From contig NZ_JAJSOK010000003.1 in assembly GCF_021283305.1 (NCBI RefSeq), positions 124,001 through 188,000 on the forward strand: a stretch of DNA of 64,000 bases, read 5' to 3'. The notes under the pieces were generated by a model, which was not told the origin of the DNA, did no database searches, and worked only from the letters and a program-made list of their open reading frames with translations. Positions 25,490 to 33,601 of the stretch are shown here, piece by piece. The first letter of the stretch is position 1, and each line of letters opens with the position of its first letter. The DNA comes from Pseudonocardia kujensis (GTDB lineage: Bacteria; Actinomycetota; Actinomycetes; Mycobacteriales; Pseudonocardiaceae). A program made the translations under genes and the position numbers.

Positions 25490-27090
25490 TGAGCCGCCTC
25501 CATCGCCTTGCGGACGTCGACCGGCGTCCACCAGGGCGTGAGGCCGAGGTCCTCGGCGATGATCCCGGACACGATGTAGGAGGCACCACCGGAGATCCCG
25601 CCGCCGGGATGCGTCGCCGAACCCGCCATGTAGAGGTTGGGGATGGGGGTCCGGTACCCGAAGTGGTTCCACATGGTCTGGTCGCCGGCGAGTGAGCCGA
25701 CGAAGATGTCACCGTCGACCATATTGACGATTTCCTTGGTGTAGTCGTTCGGCGTGTAGCACCATGCGTCGACGATGGTGTCGTCGGTGAGGTTGGGCGC
25801 GTACTCGCGCCACTTGGCGATGATCTTCTGCGTGATCTCGGCCTTGAGCGGCTCGATGTTCTCAGGATCGCCGCCCGGGGCGTAGGGAACCGCGTACCAG
25901 GCGTAGGCGGTGCTGCCACCGTTCGGCGCCTGGGAGGGGTCGAACTGCGTGATGCTTCCGGAGCCGAACGACACCAGGTCCGGGACTCGTCCCTCCGCGA
26001 CCTGCTGGTGCAGCGTGAACAGCTCCTCCATCGTCTCCGCACCGATGTTGTACTTCAGTGCGTGGTTGATGTTGGGGTTGAACTCTGATCCCACGTACCG
26101 CGGCGCCTCGGTCAGCGCGAGGTGGACCCCGAAGAGCCCCCAGGCCGTGTGCTTGAAGCCGTCGACCTTGCGGAGGAACTCGGCGGGCAGCTGCTCCCGT
26201 CCCACGAGCTTGTTCCAGGTCTGCGGGACGTCGACACAGCTCGCGACGAACTGCTCAGCACCGACCGTCGTACCATCGGTCAGCTGGACACCCGTGGCCC
26301 GACCGCCGTCGACGATGATGCGCTCGACCTCGGCCTTGTTCGCGAAGTGGCCACCGGAGCGGATGAACTCCTCCATCAACCCTCGGGCGAGGTTCCAGCT
26401 CCCGCCGACGCAGACCTGGTAGCCCGCCGAGAGGTCGAAGCCGCGCACCGCGGCGCCCATCGGGCTCCGCTTCGTCACCGCGTCGTAGAGGACGGTGCCG
26501 AACAGCGAGAGCTTGAACAGCATGAGCAGCTGTACCTTCTCGTGCTCGAACAGGTCCTTGACCAGCTCGAGCGGCTGACGCTCGACGATCTCCAAGAAGT
26601 CCCGGCCGAGCGCACTCTGCGACAGCAGCGCATCCCGCTCCTTCTCCGGGAGCGGCTCCGAGTAGCGCTCCGCCAGAAAGATGGCGTCGCTGATCCGCTC
26701 GGCGCGGAGGTTCCACTCCCGGAACGTCTCCGCGTCCTTCTTCGAGAACCTCGCGATCGACGCGATCGTCTCCTCCACGTCGCGGGAGATGACGAGCGAA
26801 GTGCCGTCCAGGTGAGGCTGCGCGAACTCGTACTGCGGCGTCACGTAACGCACCGACTCCCACAGGCCCAGATCGCGATACCACGGCGACTCGGTGATGT
26901 TGAAGTGGTTGATCGAATGCGGGTTCTGGTAGAAGCCGGGAGGCCCGGGCTCGGTCGTGCTCAGCCCCCCGCCGTACTGGAGCCGCCGCTCGACGATCGC
27001 GATCCGGAGACCGAGCTTGGCGAGATAGGTCCCCAGGATCAAACCGTGGTGTCCCGCTCCGACGATCACACCGTCGTAGCTAGTCGGCAT
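25486..27090 (-). CDS. FAD-dependent oxidoreductase, CrtI/phytoene-desaturase-like
   Basis: A 534-residue NAD(P)/FAD-binding amine-oxidase-fold protein. The dinucleotide motif is VIVGAGHHGLILGTYLAKLG at residues 8-27, and the C-terminal FAD segment is MAGSATHPGGGISGGASYIVSGI. The size and motifs fit bacterial phytoene-dehydrogenase-like proteins, which often act in degradation rather than in carotenoid synthesis. ATG 27090 is preferred because GAGGGAG lies seven bases upstream; GTG two codons earlier is the alternative. It is the first gene of the minus-strand run down to 19.6 kb and is divergent from an SDR. Confidence 0.85.
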   Translation of the reverse strand: MPTSYDGVIVGAGHHGLILGTYLAKLGLRIAIVERRLQYGGGLSTTEPGPPGFYQNPHSINHFNITESPWYRDLGLWESVRYVTPQYEFAQPHLDGTSLVISRDVEETIASIARFSKKDAETFREWNLRAERISDAIFLAERYSEPLPEKERDALLSQSALGRDFLEIVERQPLELVKDLFEHEKVQLLMLFKLSLFGTVLYDAVTKRSPMGAAVRGFDLSAGYQVCVGGSWNLARGLMEEFIRSGGHFANKAEVERIIVDGGRATGVQLTDGTTVGAEQFVASCVDVPQTWNKLVGREQLPAEFLRKVDGFKHTAWGLFGVHLALTEAPRYVGSEFNPNINHALKYNIGAETMEELFTLHQQVAEGRVPDLVSFGSGSITQFDPSQAPNGGSTAYAWYAVPYAPGGDPENIEPLKAEITQKIIAKWREYAPNLTDDTIVDAWCYTPNDYTKEIVNMVDGDIFVGSLAGDQTMWNHFGYRTPIPNLYMAGSATHPGGGISGGASYIVSGIIAEDLGLTPWWTPVDVRKAMEAAQ

Positions 27091-27114
27091 CGCCACACTC
27101 CCTCAGTGAGCTGA

Positions 27115-27155
27115 CTGTTCGGACTTGCGGAACTCTTGTCCATCCTGTCGAACAG
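27115..27155. promoter_or_regulatory. Inverted repeat in the divergent 27.1-27.2 kb region
   Basis: CTGTTCG (27115-27121) and CGAACAG (27149-27155) form an inverted repeat across 27 bases between the FAD oxidoreductase and the SDR gene. It is a possible site for the IclR regulator encoded downstream. Confidence 0.3.
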
Positions 27156-27227
27156 ATGGCACAGTAGGCACCCGAGCGGGGCAGGTCAACAGAGCCCCGC
27201 CGACAGACATCAAGGAAGGCACCATTC

Positions 27228-27992
27228 ATGGCGAGTGAGGTTCTGACGGGCAAGACCGCGATCATCACGGGGTCGGGCCAGGGCATCGGCAGCGAGTTCG
27301 CCCGCTCGTTCGCCGAGGCAGGCGCTCAGGTGGTGGTCGCCGACCTGAACGAGGCGAACGCGAAGAACGTCGCCACCGAGCTCTGCGATGGGGGCGGAGT
27401 CGCACTGGGCGTCGGGGTGGACGTCACGGACGAGGGCGCCGTGCAGAGCATGATGGAGGCCGCCGTGGGCGAGTTCGGTCGCATCGACGTACTGGTCAAC
27501 GGGGCGGCCGTGTTCTCTTCGCTCATCATGCGACCGTTCGAGGAAATCGACTCCGCGGAATGGAGGACCGTCATGGACGTGAACGTGACCGGGGTGTTCC
27601 TGTGCTGTCAGGCCGTCGCCCCGGTCATGCGCCGACAGCAGGCCGGAAGGATCATCAACATCTCCTCGGCGACGGTCCTAGGTGGGCGACCGAACTACCT
27701 CCACTACGTCACGTCGAAGGCCGCCCTGGTCGGCATGACGCGCTCGCTGGCGCGCGAGCTCGGCTCGTCCGGGGTGACGGTCAACGCGATCATGCCCGGC
27801 TCGGTCGAGACGGGGATTCCACGAGACTCGGCACGCCCGGAGGCGGTCGAGAAGACCATCGCGAGCCAATCCATCCCACGAAGGATCACCTCAGCAGACA
27901 TCTGTGGCTCAGCGGTCTTCCTCGCGTCCGATGCGTCTCGCATGATCACCGGCCAGACGGTCGTCGTCGACGGAGGGACCGAGTTCGTCTGA
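27228..27992 (+). CDS. Short-chain dehydrogenase/reductase
   Basis: A 254-residue classical SDR: cofactor loop ITGSGQGIGSEFAR (about 14-27), NGAAVF at strand beta-4, catalytic Ser in INISSATVLGG and YVTSKAA Tyr/Lys. The C-terminus ends DGGTEFV, normal for FabG-like enzymes. AAGGAAGG precedes the ATG. It is divergent from the FAD oxidoreductase and followed after 30 bases by an IclR regulator, so it probably works in the pathway of the 19.6-27.1 kb genes. The substrate is unknown. Confidence 0.88.
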   Translation: MASEVLTGKTAIITGSGQGIGSEFARSFAEAGAQVVVADLNEANAKNVATELCDGGGVALGVGVDVTDEGAVQSMMEAAVGEFGRIDVLVNGAAVFSSLIMRPFEEIDSAEWRTVMDVNVTGVFLCCQAVAPVMRRQQAGRIINISSATVLGGRPNYLHYVTSKAALVGMTRSLARELGSSGVTVNAIMPGSVETGIPRDSARPEAVEKTIASQSIPRRITSADICGSAVFLASDASRMITGQTVVVDGGTEFV

Positions 27993-28012
27993 GCACCTGA
28001 GTGACCATGGAC

Positions 28013-28018
28013 TAGCTT
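28013..28018 (+). promoter_or_regulatory. -10 box of a near-leaderless IclR transcript
   Basis: TAGCTT ends 4 bases before ATG 28023 and 7 bases before the second ATG 28026, the spacing expected for a leaderless message starting at 28026. Confidence 0.45.
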
Positions 28019-28022
28019 CACC

Positions 28023-28823
28023 ATGATGGACGGGAGAATTGCTGAAGTGGCCGAAGCCGACTCCCCCGTCGCCGGCTCCACCAACGGATCGGCGGACAAC
28101 GCCCTCAAGCTCGTATCGATGCTGGGAGACCAGCAGCAACTCCGGGTGACCGATGTCAGTCGGCACCTCGGCGTCGCACGATCGACCGCTCATCGCCTCC
28201 TCCAGATCCTGCAGGCCCATGGCTTCGTCGAGCAGGACAGGGAGACGCGGACGTACCGGGTCGGACCTGCGCTCGTGGCCCTGTCGATCTCGCTCGCCCG
28301 GGGTCACGATCTCGCGACCTTGGCCAGGCCCGTCATGACCGACCTGGTCGCTGAGCTGGGCGAGACCGTTCACCTCAGCGTCCTGCGCGGTACCGACATC
28401 GTCTTCCTCGAGTCGGTGGTCACCGAGCGGGCGGTGCGAGTCGGGGGGCGTGCCGGCATGACGCGCCCGGCCTACGCCACCGCGGCCGGGCGTGTCCTGC
28501 TCTCCGAGGTCGATCTCGAGGAGGTCCACCGCCTCTACCCACACACCCGACTGGAACCGTTGACCCCCCGGACGGTCTCCACACGCGCACAGCTCGACGA
28601 GTTGCTCGCCGCCGCGCGGACTGCGGGGTACGCCGCGAGCATGGGAGAGAGCGAGCCAGAGGTCGCCACCGTGGCCGCCCCCGTACGCAGCAGCACCGGG
28701 AAGATCGTGAGTGCGATCGCCATCGCCGCCCCTCTGGCCCGCTTCGACGAGCACCAGATTCCCGATATCGCCGCGTCCCTCGTGCGGGCCGCCGGTCGGC
28801 TCTCCCGTCTGCTCCCCCTCTGA
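28023..28823 (+). CDS. IclR-family transcriptional regulator
   Basis: A 266-residue regulator with an N-terminal winged helix (about 25-85: LRVTDVSRHLGVARSTAHRLLQIL, then a RTYRVGPALVAL wing) and a C-terminal GAF-like effector domain. Family positions in that domain include GRAGMTRPAYATAAGRVLLSE and GYAASMGESEPEVATVAAPV. IclR proteins control aromatic catabolism (PcaR and PobR type) through inverted repeats near the promoter. Two ATGs stand side by side; the second, at 28026, fits a leaderless start. Probable targets are the SDR and the divergent 27.1-19.6 kb genes. Confidence 0.9.
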   Translation: MMDGRIAEVAEADSPVAGSTNGSADNALKLVSMLGDQQQLRVTDVSRHLGVARSTAHRLLQILQAHGFVEQDRETRTYRVGPALVALSISLARGHDLATLARPVMTDLVAELGETVHLSVLRGTDIVFLESVVTERAVRVGGRAGMTRPAYATAAGRVLLSEVDLEEVHRLYPHTRLEPLTPRTVSTRAQLDELLAAARTAGYAASMGESEPEVATVAAPVRSSTGKIVSAIAIAAPLARFDEHQIPDIAASLVRAAGRLSRLLPL

Positions 28824-28944
28824 GACCCTTCGTCGTCCGGGTCCCGGCTGTCGCGGGGGCCCGCGTCGCGCTCGGCGGCAGCGAGTCGTCAGGGTCGTGC
28901 GTCCGCCGCGCAGATCCCCCGAACCATGGTGGCGGCTGCAACGG

Positions 28945-29766
28945 TCAGCACTTCTCGATCTCCGCGACGTGCAGGCCGCCGTCGTGCCTCGTGGAGGGGA
29001 ACTGGTCCCACAGCCGCGCCTCGTGCATCGGGAGAACCCGGCGGACGTTCTCGCCGACGAGCTCGAGCATCTCCTCGGTCACCCGGAGGCAGCGCTCGAC
29101 GCTGCCCTGGACGCGACCGATCGGCACCAGGGGTTGCGTGCCGTCGAGCCCGCCGAGGTTCTCGTACACATAGGCGACGTCGCCCGCGACGACCCACGGG
29201 CGCCCGTCTGCGCCGGTCAGGACGACGTACTGCGATCCCTCAGTGTGACTGGTGAACGCGGGGCGCACGGCGACGCGCGGGGTGACCTGCGCGGCGCCGT
29301 CGACCAGCCGAAGCCTGCCCGCGGCGCGTAGGCGGGCCAAGGTGGGCCCGGTGTCGGGGTCGAGACCCGCGCGCAGCCATTCGAGGCGCGGGGAAGCGGT
29401 CCACTTCACCGTCCAGTCCTCGACCTCCCGCTCCTGGATCCACACCGTGGCCGAAGGCAGCATCTCGACGGCGCCTGCGTGGTCGAAGTGGTGGTGGGTG
29501 AGAACGACGTCGGTGACGTCGGACGGGGCGAGGCCGATCCGGGCAAGCACCACGTCCACGGGCTGGAAGCCGCTGATCCCCAGGTCGGCCATCAGGCCCC
29601 GGGTGTAGGCGTTGTCGTCGAACCCGCAGTCGACCATGACCACGCGGTCCCCGTCCCGGACGACGTAGTAGCAGAACGGGAACTCGCGCGAGCCGCCCTC
29701 GGCCCCGTAGAGGATGGACATGTCGGAGTGCGCACGGGTCACCGCGTACTCGAGCGCCCAGATCAC
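28945..29766 (-). CDS. Metallo-beta-lactamase-fold hydrolase (AHL-lactonase-like)
   Basis: A 273-residue MBL-fold enzyme with the full zinc set: THHHFDHAG (HxHxDH, about 107-112), His in TSHTEGSQ, Asp in VAGDVAYVY and the late His in LPMHEARLWDQFP. The overall pattern resembles N-acyl-homoserine lactonases, so a lactone or ester hydrolase is likely. GTG 29766 overlaps the upstream stop (GTGA), coupling it to the hydroxyacid dehydrogenase. In context it may open a lactone formed during catabolism rather than quench signals. Confidence 0.84.
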   Translation of the reverse strand: MIWALEYAVTRAHSDMSILYGAEGGSREFPFCYYVVRDGDRVVMVDCGFDDNAYTRGLMADLGISGFQPVDVVLARIGLAPSDVTDVVLTHHHFDHAGAVEMLPSATVWIQEREVEDWTVKWTASPRLEWLRAGLDPDTGPTLARLRAAGRLRLVDGAAQVTPRVAVRPAFTSHTEGSQYVVLTGADGRPWVVAGDVAYVYENLGGLDGTQPLVPIGRVQGSVERCLRVTEEMLELVGENVRRVLPMHEARLWDQFPSTRHDGGLHVAEIEKC

Positions 29767-30596
29767 GGCGCGAGCCGCTTCACCAGGGCCGGCAGCTCGC
29801 GGGCGCCCGCGCTCGCGCGCCGGGTGACGTCGTCGGCCGCCACCCCGGCGTCGCGCATCGCCTCGTCGAAGATCTCCATGTCGAAGGCCTCGACGGCCGC
29901 GAGGTGTTCGACGGTCTCCGGGGTCACCATGGTGTTGAGCAGAGTCAGCGCGACGCTCGACGCGCTGCCGAGCTTCAGCACCTCGACGAGGCGCCGCGGT
30001 TGCAGCCCCATTCGGTCCGCGATCTCGACGAGCTCGGCGATGTTCGCCTGGTTCATCATCAGGAGGGTGTTGTTGAACAACTTGGCGGTCTGTCCGGCCC
30101 CGGCCCCGCCCAGGTGGACCACATGCCGGGAGAAGGACCTGAAGACCGGTTCGCAGCGCGCAGCGACATCCGGGGGCCCGCCGACCATCGTCGTGAGCCG
30201 GTGCTCGCGGGCGGCGGCACGGCCGCCGCTCACCGGGGCGTCGAGGACGTGCACACCGGCCGCCGCACAGGACTCGGTGAGCCGGACGGCATTGGCGGGC
30301 GTCCCGGTGCCGTGGTTCACCAGCACCGACCCCGCCCGCAGGCCCGGCAGGAGGAGGCCTGCCACCTCGAGCACGTCCTCGTCGGTGCTGACGCACAGCC
30401 CGACCACCTCCGACGCGGCAGCGAGCTCGCCCGCCGAGCCGTGTCGGACGTGGGGGACGTCGCGAAGCCCGTCGAGCGCCTCCGGCCGCCGGTCCCAGGT
30501 GTGGAGCGTGAACCCGGCCTCGGCGACGGCAACGGCCATCGGCAGCCCCTGGTCGCCGAGACCGACGAATCCGACGTGTATTCCTCCGAAAGTCAC
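29763..30596 (-). CDS. Beta-hydroxyacid dehydrogenase family protein (HIBADH-like)
   Basis: A 277-residue NAD(P)-binding dehydrogenase with GFVGLGDQGLPMA (residues 8-20), the substrate-binding DAPVSGGRAAAREH and the catalytic Lys in GAGAGQTAKLFNN. It is somewhat short at the C-terminus compared with tartronate semialdehyde reductases (~295). The start is GTG 30596 with GGGAGGG upstream. Genes on each side are an MBL hydrolase and an MFS carrier of the MHS type, giving a small transport-hydrolysis-oxidation operon (31.9-28.9 kb). A paralogue lies at 42879-43706. Confidence 0.85.
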   Translation of the reverse strand: MTFGGIHVGFVGLGDQGLPMAVAVAEAGFTLHTWDRRPEALDGLRDVPHVRHGSAGELAAASEVVGLCVSTDEDVLEVAGLLLPGLRAGSVLVNHGTGTPANAVRLTESCAAAGVHVLDAPVSGGRAAAREHRLTTMVGGPPDVAARCEPVFRSFSRHVVHLGGAGAGQTAKLFNNTLLMMNQANIAELVEIADRMGLQPRRLVEVLKLGSASSVALTLLNTMVTPETVEHLAAVEAFDMEIFDEAMRDAGVAADDVTRRASAGARELPALVKRLAP

Positions 30597-30619
30597 TGCG
30601 CTGCCCTCCCTGCGGCGAG

Positions 30620-31948
30620 CTACACGGAACCGGTCGGGGAATCGGTTCGCAAACTGCGGATGAGCGCCGCGGAGACAAGGGTGACCAACGCGAGTACAGC
30701 TGCATAGATCGACAATGGGATGGAGGTCGCGAAACCGCCGTAGAGGGCCGTCGCGATGATCGGCGCGAAAGCGCCGCCGAAGATTCCGCCGAGCCCGTAG
30801 GTGACGGAGGCGCCACTGAAGCGGACCGCGACCGGAAAGGTCTCGGCGACGAGTGCGGGAACGGGCCCGTTGCCCACGCCGATGAGGATTCCGAGAACCA
30901 CGCAGGACACGCCGATGAGCACCACCGAGCCCGTGTCGATCAGGGCGTAGAAGACGAACGCCCACACGACCCAGATCGCGCTCGCGGTCATCACCACGCG
31001 CTTCCGCCCGACCCGCTCGGCCAGCGACGCACCCGCATAGACCGCCGCCGCCCAGGCGACGGAGGTGATCACCACGATGGCGAGCATCGCGCTCGGCGAG
31101 GCCAGCTTCTTGAGGGCCACGTAGCTCACGCTGAAGACGAGCAGGATGTTGCCGAGCCCCGAGCAGCCGATGTTGACGCCGGTGGCGAGCAGCAGCGAGC
31201 CCGGGTGCCTGCGCACCACATCGACCAGCGGCATCTTGCGTACCTCGCCGCGCTCCTTGACCTCCGCGAACTCCGGGCTCTCCCCGATGCGAACGCGGAT
31301 GAACAGGCCCACCCCGACGAGCACCACGCTGAGCAGGAAGGGAATCCGCCACGCCCAGGCGGCGAACGCCTCAGCGCTCGTCGAGAGCCGGACGATGAGG
31401 AAGACCCCGCTCGAGAGGAAGATGCCGATCGGTAGCCCGATCTGGGGGAAGGCGGCGTAGAGCGTCCGGCGGTTCGGCGGCGCGTGCTCGAGCGACATGA
31501 GGACCGCACCGCCCCACTCGCCGCCCACCGCGAAACCCTGCAGGAAGCGCAGCACGACCAGGATGAGCGGGGCGGCGATGCCGATCGTGGCGTAGGTGGG
31601 CAGCAAGCCGATCGCGAAGGTGGCCAGCCCCATCATCAGCACGGACAGCAGCAGGATCCGCTTGCGCCCGATGCGGTCTCCGACGTGACCCATCACCGCC
31701 GCTCCGATGGGACGGGCGACGAAGCCGACGGCGAAGGTGGAGAAGGCGGCCAGGGTGCCGACCGTCGGCGATACGCTCGGAAAGAACTGTGGCGCGAACA
31801 CCAGGCCGGCGGCGGTCCCGTAGATGAAGAAGTCGTACCACTCGATCGAGGTGCCGATGAGGCCGGCGAAAGCCACCTTCGACGCCTTGGCGGAGTCGGC
31901 GGTGTCGGCCGCCCGCGTCTCACCCGCCGAGCCGGAAACGGTGTCCAT
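30620..31948 (-). CDS. MFS transporter, MHS type, second
   Basis: A 442-residue membrane carrier with about 12 hydrophobic helices and the MHS marks IEWYDFFIYGTAAG, GHVGDRIGRKRILLLS and GGEWGGAVLMSLEHAPPNRR. It is similar in layout to the carrier at 15267-16610. It heads the operon with the hydroxyacid dehydrogenase and the MBL hydrolase. A TGCTCAG-type palindrome with TACGCT as a possible -10 stands about 120 bases upstream (32066-32089). Likely substrates are organic or aromatic acids. Confidence 0.88.
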   Translation of the reverse strand: MDTVSGSAGETRAADTADSAKASKVAFAGLIGTSIEWYDFFIYGTAAGLVFAPQFFPSVSPTVGTLAAFSTFAVGFVARPIGAAVMGHVGDRIGRKRILLLSVLMMGLATFAIGLLPTYATIGIAAPLILVVLRFLQGFAVGGEWGGAVLMSLEHAPPNRRTLYAAFPQIGLPIGIFLSSGVFLIVRLSTSAEAFAAWAWRIPFLLSVVLVGVGLFIRVRIGESPEFAEVKERGEVRKMPLVDVVRRHPGSLLLATGVNIGCSGLGNILLVFSVSYVALKKLASPSAMLAIVVITSVAWAAAVYAGASLAERVGRKRVVMTASAIWVVWAFVFYALIDTGSVVLIGVSCVVLGILIGVGNGPVPALVAETFPVAVRFSGASVTYGLGGIFGGAFAPIIATALYGGFATSIPLSIYAAVLALVTLVSAALIRSLRTDSPTGSV

Positions 31949-32065
31949 CGAATCTCCTTTGATCGGTCAAGACAGGGCCAGCGGGCCATCTTCCTTCGGC
32001 GAGCTCGATCCGCCGAACCCGTGACCGACGCCCACTCCGGCGCCATACGGTGATCACTCTCCGCT

Positions 32066-32089
32066 AGGTACTCAGCGTACTGAGCATCT
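32066..32089 (-). promoter_or_regulatory. TGCTCAG-type palindrome upstream of the MFS gene
   Basis: ACTCAGCGTACTGAGCA (32070-32086) matches the palindrome at 54374-54397 fully in the right half and at 8 of 10 positions in the left. On the minus strand it contains TACGCT, a possible -10 for the MFS operon. Confidence 0.5.
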
Positions 32090-32518
32090 GCCGGATGAAG
32101 TGTGCCTCAGATCGCTCCAAAGGGAAAGAGCGGAATGGAACATCGCCGGCAGCGCCCGGACGCCAGTGGGCGGGCCGAGGTGTCGACACCCGGTTCGAAC
32201 GTCCAGGCCCGGTCGACCGCCAGCGGCTGCGCAGCAGTGGTCTGAGGCGGTCATCTGCTCTGGACCCAGGTCGTCGGGCAGCGCGCAGCCTCTCACGCGG
32301 GCGCCTCCTCAGTTGTCGTCATCGAGTCGCTTCGACTGGCACGGGAAGAGACTTGCGACAGGTAAGCCTGTCTGTCAAGGTTCTCCGGCGGTCTCTTTCG
32401 ACCGCGGTGCGAGAGCAGGTCCCCGCAGCACCACGGCCCCCGCACGCACCTTCTACGCCGTGCACCGAACGTCCCCCGCGCGGTCCCACCGCCGCCACGA
32501 GTGCCCCGAGGTGAGCAG
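32090..32518. other. Divergent intergenic region with a GACAGG operator
   Basis: No gene is supported here. The only clear signals are the palindrome to its left and the GACAGG palindrome at 32357-32372. Open frames inside lack ribosome sites and recognisable products. Confidence 0.5.
32357..32372 (+). promoter_or_regulatory. GACAGG-type operator upstream of the flavin reductase
   Basis: GACAGG-TAAG-CCTGTC is a perfect 6-bp-arm palindrome of the set shared with 20427, 41479 and 59132. It lies about 150 bases before the flavin reductase start. Confidence 0.6.
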
Positions 32519-33058
32519 ATGACGAGCAACGGATTCGGCAAGGGTGTGCACGCGCTCGCTCCCGCGCTACCGGGATCGGCGGAGGTGCGCACCGTCTTCG
32601 GCCGCTACGCGGCGGCCGTCGGCGCCCTCTGTGCCGTGGTCGACGGACGGCCGATCGGCCTGGTGGCGACGTCGCTGGCGGTGGGGGCGTCCTTCGACCC
32701 GCCGATGATCACATTCTCGTGCCGGAAGGAATCGACCACCTGGCCGATGCTGCGCACGGCGCCCCGGATCGGGGTATCCGTGCTCGGGCAGGGGCAGGCG
32801 GCGGTGTGCACCCGGATCGCCGGGCCCGCGGCCGACCGGTTCCGCGGTCTGGACCTGTACGAGACCGCCGAGGGTGCGCTGTTCGTGAAGTACGCGATGA
32901 CCTGGCTGGACTGTCGGATCTCGGCGGAGATGGAGGTCGGCGACCACGCCGTGGTGGTGCTGGAGCTCATCGAGGTCGGCCACGACCTCGCGACCGAGCC
33001 CCTGATCTTCCTCGACGGCGAGTTCCCGGCCCTGCGGCGGCGGTCTACGGCCGTCTGA
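32519..33058 (+). CDS. Flavin reductase family protein (HpaC/SsuE-like split-barrel)
   Basis: A 179-residue flavin:NAD(P)H reductase. It has the split-barrel pattern VFGRYAAAVGALCAVVDGRPIGLVATSLAVGASFDPPMITFSCRKEST (about 24-70) and the LGQGQAAVCTRIAG loop. It would reduce FMN/FAD and pass it to two-component monooxygenases, of which at least three SsuD-like ones (23291, 43703, 56454) are in the window; no other reductase for them is seen. The ATG at 32519 has GAGGTGAG upstream. A GACAGG operator lies upstream, the same as in the demethylase genes. Confidence 0.85.
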   Translation: MTSNGFGKGVHALAPALPGSAEVRTVFGRYAAAVGALCAVVDGRPIGLVATSLAVGASFDPPMITFSCRKESTTWPMLRTAPRIGVSVLGQGQAAVCTRIAGPAADRFRGLDLYETAEGALFVKYAMTWLDCRISAEMEVGDHAVVVLELIEVGHDLATEPLIFLDGEFPALRRRSTAV

Positions 33059-33105
33059 CGGCTGTACGGTCGCGGTGCGGCACCCCCGTCCACGCCGCGG
33101 ACTCC

Positions 33106-33120
33106 TACACTGCGCAGTGT
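33106..33120 (+). promoter_or_regulatory. Palindromic operator over the -10 and start of marR
   Basis: TACACT (33106-33111) is a -10 box seven bases before GTG 33119. It overlaps the perfect 14-base palindrome ACACTGCGCAGTGT (33107-33120). This is the layout of an autorepressed, leaderless regulator gene. Confidence 0.6.
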
Positions 33121-33601
33121 GCTGGGGGATGCCGCGGGGACCGCTCGAGACGAGGGTCGGGTCGAACCGCTGCAGCTGGGCGACCACCCGGGCCACCTCA
33201 TCCGCAGGCTCCAGCAGGCCCACAAGCTCCTCTGGTCGAAGAACGTCGAGGCGGACCTGACGTCCTCGCAGTTCGCGGTGCTCAATGTCCTGCAGCTGCG
33301 GCCGAACATCGACCAGAAGACCCTCGGCGACCACATCGGGATGGACCGCACCACGATCGGCCAGATCGTGAACCGGCTCGTCCGCGCCGGGCTCGTGGTG
33401 AAGATGCGGGACTTCGAGGACACCCGGCGGAACGTCCTGCGGCTCAGCCCGCGCGGGCGCGACCTGCTCTTCGCCACACTCCCCGCCGCCTCGACGGTGA
33501 GCGAGCAGCTCATCGCGGACCTCGACGAGCGGGATCGCCGGGAGCTGCTCAGGATCCTCAACATCCTCGTGCGGGCGCACCACGACCCCGTCGATCCCTG
33601 A
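33119..33601 (+). CDS. MarR-family regulator
   Basis: A 160-residue MarR protein. The winged helix is LTSSQFAVLNVLQLRPNIDQKTLGDHIGMDRTTIGQIVNRL, with a wing at RDFEDTRRNVLRLSPRGRDL (about 50-115) and flanking dimer helices. The GTG start at 33119 follows a TACACT box by seven bases and lies inside a perfect palindrome, so autoregulation is likely. The gene follows the flavin reductase by 60 bases. Its 3' end overlaps the pabB-pabC fusion by 44 bases in convergent orientation. Likely ligands are aromatic acids. Confidence 0.88.
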   Translation: MLGDAAGTARDEGRVEPLQLGDHPGHLIRRLQQAHKLLWSKNVEADLTSSQFAVLNVLQLRPNIDQKTLGDHIGMDRTTIGQIVNRLVRAGLVVKMRDFEDTRRNVLRLSPRGRDLLFATLPAASTVSEQLIADLDERDRRELLRILNILVRAHHDPVDP

